64,000 bases of DNA from JACRIM01 sp038042195. Lineage in GTDB: Bacteria; Planctomycetota; Phycisphaerae; UBA1845; UTPLA1. Each line of letters begins with the position of its first letter. The stretch's first letter is position 1. The position numbers and the translations under genes were made by a program. The notes under the pieces are model-generated. The model was given only the letters and a program-made list of their open reading frames with translations, ran no database searches and was not told the origin of the DNA. The stretch lies in the NCBI GenBank assembly GCA_038042195.1, contig JBBTET010000012.1:161126-225125 (forward strand). Direction: 5' to 3'. Of the stretch, positions 7,603-15,815 are shown one piece after another.

Positions 7603-10005
7603 TCACGGTGCCATATACGCCGCAATGAACGGCCCAACGTCATCTCCATCCGGCGTACCGCTGCTGTTGATATCGCTGCGCGTCATTCGTCCCGGATCGG
7701 TCTCGATGCCGAGCAGCACCTGCACGAAGAGGTCCAGGTCGAGGTCGTTCTTCACGCAGTTTAGATCGATATCCGCCGCGACCGCGCACGGCTCCACCGT
7801 GAACTGAATCACGGCATTCCCACCGGTCAGGCCGTCACCCGACGGCAGCGACGTCGGCGACGTGGAACTGGTGATCTCGCCATCCAGGGCGAGGCCGCTG
7901 TTAACCGCCGTGACGCCGGTGGTGACGGTTAGTGTGTATGTATCTGACAGGAGCGGCCCGGCGAGATTCAGCACGGCCGGATTGACGTTGGCCCCGCTGA
8001 CCAGCGTAAGTGCTTGCACCCCGGTGGCCGTCCCGACGAGCGTGAAGTTCGCCACGGCGCAGTTCACCGGCGTGTGGAACGTGACCGTCAGTTGGCTCGG
8101 GCTTGAAATCTGCGGAATCATTGCTCCGGGTGTGGGACTCGTCGCCACGATCTTCGGCGGCCCGGCCACATACGCGACGCTCGTCGCAGTGCCGCGCAAG
8201 ATCCACGGTGCTGGGTCGAACGACAACGCCGTCACGGTCCCGCTCACCGGCACGACGAACCACTCTGTCCGTGCGTCATTCTGCACCACCAGCGTCTGCG
8301 GAAGCCCGCCGATCGTGACGCTCAGATCGACCGGCATTTCATAGATGCTCTGCACCTGCGGCGGCGAACCGGCCGTCGCGGTCTGCGTCTGGTTGATCCG
8401 CGCGAGCAGATAATTCTGCCCCGCCACGTTCACCGACTGCCACCCATACTGATAGGTCGGCGCGCCCTTCTGAAAGACCCATTGGTCGAAGAACTTGGTA
8501 AGGTTCTTGCCCGACACCGCCGACGCCACGGTCGCGAATTCGCTGGTCGTGGCCGCGCTGCCGCCATACTGCTGTCGGTAGGCGTCGAGTACGGAGAAAA
8601 ACGTCGCATCGCCGACGACGTGACGCAGCATGTGAAGCACCCATGCGCCCTTGTTGTACGAATAGGTCCCGCTGAAGATTCGGCCCGCCGTCGTGCTATA
8701 GACATACACCGAATCATCGCCGCCATTGTTCGTCGGCCGACGGGAGTTTAATGCGGCGAAGTACGCGGGAGTGTTGATGCCGCCTGCCTTGCGCTCCTCC
8801 CACAAACACTCGGTGTATGTGGCAAACCCCTCATTAAGCCAGATGTCGCTCCACGTCTCGCAGGTAACGTTGTCGCCCCACCACTGATGCCCCAGCTCGT
8901 GCGCGGTCACACTCTCACTGAAGGTGCCCTGGCCCGTGATGGTCTGATGCTCCATGCCGCCGCCGAAATTGAAGTTGTAGATGCCGTACTTCTCGTTCAC
9001 GAACGGATACTCACCGTAAATTGTGCGATAGACTGCCATCATTTGAAGACTTTGCTCCCACGCCGCCCGATTGCCCGGTGAATCGTTGCCCGGATAGATA
9101 TAGAAATTCACCGGCATGGTGCCGGCCGGGTTGTACGGGCCCGCAGGAAACGTGTACGTCTGGTCCCACGCGGTGTAGTTCGTCGCTGCGAAGCTCACCA
9201 GGTAAGTGGCAATCGGATACGCCGACGCCCAGTGATAGAGCTTGCGGCTGCCCGATAGCGTGTCGATCCCCAGAAGCGACCCGTTGGACGGCACGACATA
9301 ATTGTTCGGCGCGGTCACATTCATCTGCAAGGTGAACTTGTCTGACATGTCACCCGGCTGATCGATGTCGCCGTCCTTGGCAGGCCACCACGCATACGAA
9401 TAAAACGGCTCGCTCAACGTCGCCACCACCGGCGTGGCCCCGCCGTGCGTCCCGACCGAGATCGCCCCAAACGCCCCGGCGTCGAACGAGGTGCCGTTGT
9501 ACGACACGTTTAGGTCGAAGACCTCATCCATCGCAAATGTGCGATTCAGCGTGACGATCCGCGTGCGATTCGGCACCAGCGTGTGTGTGACGACGTGATT
9601 CCCCGTGTTGTCGGTGACGCTCAGGCTGGTGATCGTGTAATTGTCGCGCAGCCGAAATGTGAACTGCGTCAGCGCCGCCGACTTGCTCTTGATGGTCATC
9701 ACGCTCGATCCGACCATCGTGCAATTGTCCGAGCCGGGGTTAAGGCTGGATACTTCAATGTCCAAGGCCACGTTTAGCACGTCGGTGTCGCCCAGCGCCT
9801 CGCGCGGCGTGACCGTCGGTGCCTCGTCGGCACCATGCAGCAACGCTGCCGCCATCGACCGGGCCTTGCCGCAACCGATGATCGGCTCCTGACAGTCGCC
9901 TGGCTCATCGGCAGTGGCGTTCGCCGGCACGATGAGGAATCCAACAGAAAGCGATGTTGCAACGCATATCAGCCGCGCAACTTGTTTGATCTCGAAATGC
10001 GTCAT
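7603..10005 (-). CDS. Secreted M1-family metallopeptidase with Ig-like and dockerin-like C-terminus (copy A)
   Basis: This is an 800-residue zinc aminopeptidase-type protein. It has a signal peptide (residues ~1-30, ending PANA-TADEP), an M1 N-terminal beta domain, the exopeptidase loop GGMEH (~349-353) and the zinc site HELGH (369-373) with the third ligand Glu in NEGFA (~392). A helical region and a Big_5-like Ig domain (around VATSPTPGAMIP) follow. The last 60 residues form a dockerin-like doublet (DLNCVKNDLD and DINSSGTPDGDD) whose first calcium loop looks degenerate. The frame is open further upstream, but the start at 10005 (MTHFEIKQ) gives a proper signal peptide. It lies 46 bp downstream of a close paralogue in the same orientation, so the two may be co-transcribed. 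It probably digests peptides outside the cytoplasm. Confidence 0.88.
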   Translation of the reverse strand: MTHFEIKQVARLICVATSLSVGFLIVPANATADEPGDCQEPIIGCGKARSMAAALLHGADEAPTVTPREALGDTDVLNVALDIEVSSLNPGSDNCTMVGSSVMTIKSKSAALTQFTFRLRDNYTITSLSVTDNTGNHVVTHTLVPNRTRIVTLNRTFAMDEVFDLNVSYNGTSFDAGAFGAISVGTHGGATPVVATLSEPFYSYAWWPAKDGDIDQPGDMSDKFTLQMNVTAPNNYVVPSNGSLLGIDTLSGSRKLYHWASAYPIATYLVSFAATNYTAWDQTYTFPAGPYNPAGTMPVNFYIYPGNDSPGNRAAWEQSLQMMAVYRTIYGEYPFVNEKYGIYNFNFGGGMEHQTITGQGTFSESVTAHELGHQWWGDNVTCETWSDIWLNEGFATYTECLWEERKAGGINTPAYFAALNSRRPTNNGGDDSVYVYSTTAGRIFSGTYSYNKGAWVLHMLRHVVGDATFFSVLDAYRQQYGGSAATTSEFATVASAVSGKNLTKFFDQWVFQKGAPTYQYGWQSVNVAGQNYLLARINQTQTATAGSPPQVQSIYEMPVDLSVTIGGLPQTLVVQNDARTEWFVVPVSGTVTALSFDPAPWILRGTATSVAYVAGPPKIVATSPTPGAMIPQISSPSQLTVTFHTPVNCAVANFTLVGTATGVQALTLVSGANVNPAVLNLAGPLLSDTYTLTVTTGVTAVNSGLALDGEITSSTSPTSLPSGDGLTGGNAVIQFTVEPCAVAADIDLNCVKNDLDLDLFVQVLLGIETDPGRMTRSDINSSGTPDGDDVGPFIAAYMAP

Positions 10006-10051
10006 TCCAAAATACCCTTCGTCGTTTGGGTTTTCAGCCCACCTATGTCTG

Positions 10052-12415
10052 TCAATTAGTCGCAAAGGCTCCGACAAACGCCGCAATATCCTTGCCATCC
10101 ACCAACCCACTCTGATCCACATCGCTACGAGTGATATGATCCCAGTCCACATCGAAGCCCAGTAGCGTCTGCACAAACAATGACACGTCCACCTCATTCC
10201 GCGTGCAATTCGCGTCGATATCCGCAACCACCACGCACGGCGTCACGGCGAATCGGATCACGGCATTCCCGCCCGCCAAGCCGTCGCCACTTGGCAGCGA
10301 CGATGGGCTGGACGGATTGACCATCTCTCCATCGAGCGCCATTCCGCTGTCCACGGCCGTGACCGTCGATGCAATGGTCAGCGTGAAGGCATCACCCGGC
10401 AGCGCGCCCGCCAAGCCGAGAACCACGGGGTTGACTCCGGGACTGGACAGCATCGTTAGCGATTGTGTACCCGTCACCTCACCTACCAGGGAGAAATCAG
10501 ACACGCTCGCATTGACCGGCGTGTGAAACGTCACTTGCAATTGCGACGGACCGACCGGTAGCAAGTCGCCCGGCGCGGGACTCGTCGCCACGACCTTTGG
10601 CGGCCCCGGCTGATAGGCCACATTGGTCGTCGTCCCTCGAAGAATCCACGAAGACGAATCAAACGCAGCCGCCGTTACCGACCCGCTCACCGGCACCACG
10701 AACCATTCAGTGCGTGCGTCGTTCTGTACCACGAGCGTCTGCGGAAGCCCACCGATCGTGACGTTCAGATCGATCGGCATCTCATACACATTCAACACCT
10801 GAGGCGGTGATCCGACCGTCGCCGCCTGCGTCTGCGCGAGGCGCACGAGCAGGTAATTCTGCCCCACCACAGTCACAGACTGCCATCCATATTGATACGC
10901 CGGCGCGCCGCGTTGATAGACCCACTCGTCAAAGAACGCCGACAGGTCCATGCCCGACACACCTTCTGCCGCCGACTGGAAGTCCTCGGTGGTCGCCGCC
11001 CCATAGGCGTGTTGGGATCGGTACTCGGCCAACGTGTCGAAGAATGCCGCATCGCCGATCGCATGTCGCAGCATGTGCAGCACCCACGCCCCCTTGTTGT
11101 AGGAATATGTCGAACTAAAAATCGTGTTCAGGCTTCCCGCGTTGTAGCGATACACCGACCCGCCCGCACCGTTGTTGCTGGGCCGTCGGGCATTGATAGC
11201 GCTGAAATAGGCCGTCGAGTTGACGCTGCCGGTCTTTCGCTCCTCCCACAGGCATTCGCTGTACGTGGCAAAGCCTTCGTTCAGCCAAATGTGGTGCCAA
11301 TCCTTGCAGGTAATCATGTCACCCCACCACTGGTGGGACAATTCGTGTGCCGTGAGGCTCTCGCTAAAGCTGCCCTGGCCGGTGATGGTCTGATGCTCCA
11401 TGCCGCCGCCGTAGTTAAAGTTGTAGATGCCGTACTTCTCGTTGATAAAAGGGTACTCGCCATAGACCGTGCGATAGGTCGCCAGCATGTTCAGGCACTT
11501 TTCCCAATTCGTTCGATTGGTCGGCGTGTCGCTGCCGGGATAAATGTAGAACTCCACCGGCATCGAACCGGCGGGATATCCAACACCTGCGGGGTAGTTA
11601 TAGGTGCGCGTCCACGTGTTGTAGTTCGTCGCCGCGAAACTCACGAGATATGGCGTGATCGGGTAACCAGTGGCCCAGCGATATTGCTTGCGGTTTGCAC
11701 TGAGTGTATCGACGCCTTGCAAAGCTCCGTTGGACGGCACGACATAGTTGTTCGGGGTGGTGATGTTGAACTCCATCGTCGCCTTGTCGGAGTTGTCGCC
11801 GGGTTGACCGGGTTCGCCATCCTTGCAGGGCCACCAAGTGTACTCTCCAAACGGTTCGCTGAGCGTATAGGCAATCGGAGTCCCGCCCTGCGTCGTCACA
11901 TCAATCGAATCGTCAATCGACACCGACGTCCCGGTGTACGCCACGGTCAGCAGAAACTCTTCTTCCATTCCATACGGGCGATTCAGCGTGACGACGCGCG
12001 TGGTGGTCGACGGCTGCGTGTACGACACGGGAATAACGTTCATCTCGTCGATGACGGTCAGCGTTGTGATGGTGTAATTACCGTGCAGGCGAAACGTGAA
12101 CTCGGTCAGGCCGTCGATCTTGCTCCGTATCGTCATCACATTCGTGCCGGTGATCGTGCAGTTGTTGGACCCCGTGTTGAGATTGGAGATTTCTAGATCG
12201 AGGGCATAGTGCAACACGTCCGTCCCATCCAGCGCCTCACGCAAACCGGGCGGTGTCGGCTCACTGCAGTCCGACTCATCAACACACTGCGCCGCCATGG
12301 ACCGCGCCTTGCCGCAGCCCACCAGGGGAGGTTCCTGCGCTCGCGTCGCCTGTGCAATGGTCAACCCCAACATCGCGGCAACGACAACACTTTTCAACAT
12401 GGCTGTGGAATACAT
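10052..12415 (-). CDS. Secreted M1-family metallopeptidase with Ig-like and dockerin-like C-terminus (copy B)
   Basis: This 787-residue paralogue of copy A has the same order of parts. A signal peptide ends near ATRA-QEPP, and the segment VGCGKARSMAA is shared with copy A. The M1 domain has GGMEH and HELSH (near residue 360) with NEGFA, followed by a Big_5-like domain and a dockerin-like doublet (DANCTRNEVD, DQSGLVDGKD). Stretches such as VVQNDARTEWFVVPVSG are identical in both copies. The start could be ATG 12415 or ATG 12400; neither has a clear Shine-Dalgarno. Being upstream, it would be transcribed first. Both copies keep all catalytic residues, which argues for two active enzymes, perhaps with different substrates. 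Confidence 0.87.
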   Translation of the reverse strand: MYSTAMLKSVVVAAMLGLTIAQATRAQEPPLVGCGKARSMAAQCVDESDCSEPTPPGLREALDGTDVLHYALDLEISNLNTGSNNCTITGTNVMTIRSKIDGLTEFTFRLHGNYTITTLTVIDEMNVIPVSYTQPSTTTRVVTLNRPYGMEEEFLLTVAYTGTSVSIDDSIDVTTQGGTPIAYTLSEPFGEYTWWPCKDGEPGQPGDNSDKATMEFNITTPNNYVVPSNGALQGVDTLSANRKQYRWATGYPITPYLVSFAATNYNTWTRTYNYPAGVGYPAGSMPVEFYIYPGSDTPTNRTNWEKCLNMLATYRTVYGEYPFINEKYGIYNFNYGGGMEHQTITGQGSFSESLTAHELSHQWWGDMITCKDWHHIWLNEGFATYSECLWEERKTGSVNSTAYFSAINARRPSNNGAGGSVYRYNAGSLNTIFSSTYSYNKGAWVLHMLRHAIGDAAFFDTLAEYRSQHAYGAATTEDFQSAAEGVSGMDLSAFFDEWVYQRGAPAYQYGWQSVTVVGQNYLLVRLAQTQAATVGSPPQVLNVYEMPIDLNVTIGGLPQTLVVQNDARTEWFVVPVSGSVTAAAFDSSSWILRGTTTNVAYQPGPPKVVATSPAPGDLLPVGPSQLQVTFHTPVNASVSDFSLVGEVTGTQSLTMLSSPGVNPVVLGLAGALPGDAFTLTIASTVTAVDSGMALDGEMVNPSSPSSLPSGDGLAGGNAVIRFAVTPCVVVADIDANCTRNEVDVSLFVQTLLGFDVDWDHITRSDVDQSGLVDGKDIAAFVGAFATN

Positions 12416-12613
12416 GGTTGCGGCGCGCACGAGGCATCTCCCAACACAACCGGAGCACACCGGCGATACGAGGCATCGATTGTTCGTCGGGAGAATTCAC
12501 CCGAAGTGTCGAGACACCGGGCGCTATCGTTCCCACTCCCTACACTCCATTATACCGGCCCTCCCAGCGAAACGGCGGCGATTTGTCCCATATTTCCGTT
12601 AGAGCCAACGCGT

Positions 12614-13648
12614 TCATGGGGTTTTCTTGGCCTGCTCCAGGATTCGCCGGACGGTCGTCTCGTCTGATGGCAACAGCCCGGACTCAACCAGTCGCGGCAC
12701 CAATCCTACCCAGATAGGTTCGGCCTCGAACACCCGCTTGAAAATCGGCAGGGCCGCCTCCACCTGCCCCGCCGACGTCATGCTGACGGCACGCCAAAAC
12801 GGAATCTCCACGATCTGCGGTGCCAGCTTTTCCGCAGCGGAATATTCTCGATTCGCACCCTCGGCGTCCTTCTTCTCAATCGCCAGGTCGCCCGCGTTCA
12901 TGTGCAAATACGCACGCTGAAGCCGCACCAGCCGCTTCAGCTCCTCCACCGGCTGCGCGTGATCTTCCACGCGCAAATCAAATTCCCGATCAATCCACGA
13001 TCGTCCCGTCGGTTTCCCGCTCACCACGATCAACGCGGCCGATTGACGACCGCGCACGTCGCCGCCGGCTGCCTCCGCCGCTTCAAGGGCCGCGATCATC
13101 CGATCCGCCAAGTCTCCCTTCGCCTCGCGATAGGCCCGCGCCATCTCACCCCAGATGCGATCATTCGACATCAGGTTTGCTTGCACGCTGAATTGCCCTT
13201 CAGAGTCCGTCACGTGTCCGGCAGGCTTGATGCATTTTGCGCCGGTATGCCCCATGACGTGGCCGCTCGCATCAATCATGGCCACTTGGCGCAACGCTCG
13301 ACCTTCATCGCCGGCGATCAATCCCTTTAAGGCGTCCGGTGCGCTTCGCCCGGCGCGCATTGCTGCCAGTCCGAGCGGGCCATACGACGGGTCTACGAGC
13401 GATTGAGTCGCCACTGCGCCAACCCCAGCCTCGGCCCACGGCACGACGCTGCCCACGCTAAACCAATGCGATTGCACGGCAACGCCGATCTGCCCCGTCG
13501 CTGGATCACGCGCAACGATGGAATACGTGGAGACGGGACGCTGTTGCGACAGGCCGGTATCACGCCGCCCAACGCCGATGGGCGTACATGCCGGAGCCAA
13601 CGAAACAACGACAAGAAGGAGTGCGGACAGAACGCTCCGAATTGACAT
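12614..13648 (-). CDS. DUF1028 family (Ntn-hydrolase-like) secreted protein with TPR-like tail
   Basis: This is a 344-residue protein. The N-terminal hydrophobic segment ends LAPAC, which could be a lipoprotein cleavage site although the lipobox is imperfect. From STYSIVARDPATGQIGVAVQS through AVATQSLVDPSYG it matches DUF1028, whose fold is related to Ntn hydrolases. In the mature protein the key Ser/Thr would be internal and not at the N-terminus. The last ~110 residues (LQRAYLHMNAGDLAIEKKDAEG...) look like TPR helices. The substrate is unknown; related proteins are annotated as putative peptidoglycan-binding or hydrolase proteins. It is oriented with the M1 pair but separated from it by ~200 bp, so co-regulation is uncertain. 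Confidence 0.8.
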   Translation of the reverse strand: MSIRSVLSALLLVVVSLAPACTPIGVGRRDTGLSQQRPVSTYSIVARDPATGQIGVAVQSHWFSVGSVVPWAEAGVGAVATQSLVDPSYGPLGLAAMRAGRSAPDALKGLIAGDEGRALRQVAMIDASGHVMGHTGAKCIKPAGHVTDSEGQFSVQANLMSNDRIWGEMARAYREAKGDLADRMIAALEAAEAAGGDVRGRQSAALIVVSGKPTGRSWIDREFDLRVEDHAQPVEELKRLVRLQRAYLHMNAGDLAIEKKDAEGANREYSAAEKLAPQIVEIPFWRAVSMTSAGQVEAALPIFKRVFEAEPIWVGLVPRLVESGLLPSDETTVRRILEQAKKTP

Positions 13649-14195
13649 TGCGATCTCCCTGGATCAGGTGGCGGCAATGCGGCGACGGTGGGTTGCGTAC
13701 CCGCTCTCAATCCAATACGCCTGCCGTTCCAACTGCCGAAAAATAGAACGGTGCAAACCAGTGGGCCACGAGGATCGCTCAGTAGCACGCGCCACCGGGC
13801 AACCCGTTCAGCCGCATGAAGATCGTAGCTGTTCCGTTCATCGCGCCAAACGCGATCTGCGTTCCCCCCAGCTTCAGCGACGCAATTATGCCGCACGCAA
13901 AGCTGAACGACCGGATCATAAGCTGGCCGCCGAGATGACCCACACCTACGACACGGCCAACCGGCTGATCACCACCATCAACGCCGATGATCAGAACTGG
14001 GGGACTTCTCCGGCCAACACGTCGTGGTATACTCATGATGGCCCGGGCAACCCTTGACACGACTGATGCCAATTAATGCGTCAAGGATAAACCGGATCAA
14101 CCGAGAATCTCAATCGGTTAGGCCAACAGAGGCAGGAGCCTGAAAAGTTGAACGCCCCCCTTTTTGAACTTCTTTTTAGATTTAATGGTCACTGC
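13649..14195. other. Gene-poor region with degenerate coding remnant
   Basis: This ~547-base stretch lies between the divergent DUF1028 and zinc-ribbon genes. Apart from the RHS/YD-like remnant listed separately, it shows only short frames with no recognisable features. No tRNA, hairpin with a T run or other RNA structure was seen. Confidence 0.5.
13926..14057 (+). pseudogene. Remnant resembling an RHS/YD-repeat protein
   Basis: The plus-strand frame reads MTHTYDTANRLITTINAD, then WYTHDGPGNP and a stop. The YDxANRL core, followed 28 residues later by an aromatic-T-x-D-G-x-G-N block, matches the spacing and wording of RHS/YD repeats (YDAxNRL...YDGNGN). Upstream in the same frame there is no start or recognisable repeat, and downstream the frame stops. 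This looks like a leftover from a deleted or decayed RHS-type gene. It is short, so chance resemblance is possible. Confidence 0.4.
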
Positions 14196-14774
14196 ATGCA
14201 AACTAAAGGAAGGAGGATTATTCGACTATGTTATCTGATAAATATTGGCCTTGCGCTCACGTGCGCCATCGGCATTTTGATAGGCCATTCGAGAGAATTT
14301 ATTTTCCAAACAACGCGCCTACATATTGGTCTGACCGCAACTACTCTGTGGTTAGATGTTATCCAAGGCGACGAGTCAGACATCCTCAAAGTACACGCCC
14401 AAGATGGACGCGGCAGTTATGGATTCAATTATTGTTCGTACAGAGGAATTAAATACCTTTACTTTCTTGAGTGGGAGCGCCTGTGGCCATCACTGGCTTA
14501 TTGGAAACAAAAACCGCCTGGCCTAATTGACCGGCTTATTAACAACGGTCCAAAATTCAAGCGACCAATATATCACACAACTGTTTCAATGCCGTTAATT
14601 TTTATAATGGTAATTGCCCTGATTCTAGCCGGGGTTGCGCGATGGGTCATCCCTGATTACATTCGACCCGGCCTATGCAAATTCTGTCGTTATGACCTCA
14701 CTGGCAACCAAAGCGGCATTTGCCCTGAATGCGGCACCGTGATATTACGGACAGGCACTAATTTATTGACGTAG
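14196..14774 (+). CDS. Small membrane protein with C-terminal planctomycete-type zinc ribbon
   Basis: This 192-residue protein is of unrecognised function. It has an N-terminal TM helix (IRLCYLINIGLALTCAIGIL), a central soluble region with many aromatic residues, a second TM helix (PLIFIMVIALILAGVARW) and then the cytoplasmic zinc ribbon CKFCRYDLTGNQSGICPECG. The ribbon is the same pattern as in the proteins at 5976 and 39845. The base composition is clearly more AT-rich than its neighbours, suggesting relaxed selection or a different origin. ATG 14196 fits the usual short basic N-terminus; a TTG at 14148 would add 16 residues. A good GGAAGGAGG lies inside the gene just after the chosen start, so a later non-ATG start cannot be excluded. 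Confidence 0.6.
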   Translation: MQTKGRRIIRLCYLINIGLALTCAIGILIGHSREFIFQTTRLHIGLTATTLWLDVIQGDESDILKVHAQDGRGSYGFNYCSYRGIKYLYFLEWERLWPSLAYWKQKPPGLIDRLINNGPKFKRPIYHTTVSMPLIFIMVIALILAGVARWVIPDYIRPGLCKFCRYDLTGNQSGICPECGTVILRTGTNLLT

Positions 14775-15120
14775 GAGCAGTCGCAATCAATCAGATTCTG
14801 CGATCCACCGCCCCAAGGTCAACACATTCAGCGCAATACGCGACCCCAGCCCCCACCGTCCTCTCCCACTCCTCCAATCCGCGAAAATCTGTGCCATCTG
14901 CGGTTACAAATTGACCTGCAACGACCTCGCGTTGCGAAGCAACCCCTTCCTCCCCTTGTCGAAGATCCGCCGTGGCGGAACCCCTCGGACTCTCGGCCCC
15001 ATCGGTGTTTCGACGTTTCGATGCGCAGTTCACCCGCCGCGCCAGGACGTTGTGTAAAGTCCTGAGCATCCATGAAGCGATGCGAGTCAAGGTGGACGAT
15101 TCGGGTTTTCGCGTAATCGG
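14775..15120. other. Intergenic region between convergent genes
   Basis: These 346 bases separate the stop codons of the zinc-ribbon gene and the CYTH gene. No protein-like frame, T-run hairpin or RNA gene is evident. It includes a short sequence resembling a dispersed repeat (14879-14908). Confidence 0.45.
14879..14908. repeat. Candidate dispersed intergenic repeat
   Basis: The segment contains GCGAAAATCTGTGCCATCTG followed by CGGTTACAAA. I recall closely similar wording (ATCTGTG...ATCTGTGGTTA) as a recurrent intergenic sequence in planctomycete and related genomes. Only one copy was seen here. Confidence 0.25.
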
Positions 15121-15696
15121 CTAGGACTCAGGGGCGAACCGGAATTCGAACGGCATCCCACCCTCCGGCTTCTCCCCACTCACCAACATCGTCACATAGC
15201 TCGTACGAATAGACGCTAACGCATCCAGCCCCAGCCCCGACAGGACCGAATGAATCGACTCCTCGTCCGGCCCTTCCACTTCCACAAACAACCCCAAGTT
15301 CGGCACCTCGTCCAATTCCACCGCGCAGCCCTTGAATCGCCACGACTCGCGGCGTTTCTCAAAAACGATGCGTGGGTGGAATCCCAGCGACCCGAGGATT
15401 TCCATCATCGCTGCGGCGTCACTGATCGCGACCTCAACTTCGACGCGCTTCTTGAAGACGCCCTCGCGCATTGGGCCCTTGTAGGTCAGCGTGGCCGATC
15501 GCGCTGCGCCGTCGAGCAGGTCGCACGCGCGAACGCGAAGCCCGCAGCCGTTGTCGAGCAACGAGCCGTTGGAGTCGTCGAAGAGTCGATTGGTTTCGAG
15601 GACACGCCCGAGATACTCAGCGCCGGACTGGCGCAGCCGCTGACGAATGGGGTCGTGGCCTGTGACACGGATTTTAGATTCGATTTCGTCGGGCAT
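15121..15696 (-). CDS. CYTH-domain protein (class IV adenylate cyclase / thiamine-triphosphatase-like)
   Basis: This 191-residue protein begins MPDEIESKIRV, carrying the ExExK-type signature that opens the CYTH triphosphate tunnel. It continues with LRVRAC, TYKGPMREGVFKKRVEVEV, FEKRRESWRF, VELDEVPNLGLFVEVEG and related alternating charged strands, all standard CYTH blocks. Such enzymes bind triphosphates with divalent metal; the family includes CyaB adenylate cyclases and tripolyphosphatases. Sequence alone does not tell which activity applies. A longer frame exists upstream, but the start at 15696 puts the signature at the N-terminus as in the family. It lies downstream of the beta-helix gene with a 119-bp gap, so it may have its own promoter. 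Confidence 0.83.
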   Translation of the reverse strand: MPDEIESKIRVTGHDPIRQRLRQSGAEYLGRVLETNRLFDDSNGSLLDNGCGLRVRACDLLDGAARSATLTYKGPMREGVFKKRVEVEVAISDAAAMMEILGSLGFHPRIVFEKRRESWRFKGCAVELDEVPNLGLFVEVEGPDEESIHSVLSGLGLDALASIRTSYVTMLVSGEKPEGGMPFEFRFAPES

Positions 15697-15815
15697 GTCG
15701 AACGCGCTCGTGTCGTGCTGCTCGCAAAGAAACTCGGGTTGCAGTCGGCGGAAAGGCGTCCGTGATGTTCCGCTGAGAAAAGGGGAGGATAACCGCACGG
15801 ATCAGCCCACGACAA

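Noticed and set aside
10892..12196. 434-codon plus-strand frame opposite M1 copy B
   Set aside because: Antisense shadow; the opposite strand has M1 catalytic motifs and this frame has none of its own.
13393..13896. 167-codon minus-strand frame over the DUF1028 start
   Set aside because: Overlaps the real DUF1028 N-terminus in another frame and has no recognisable features.
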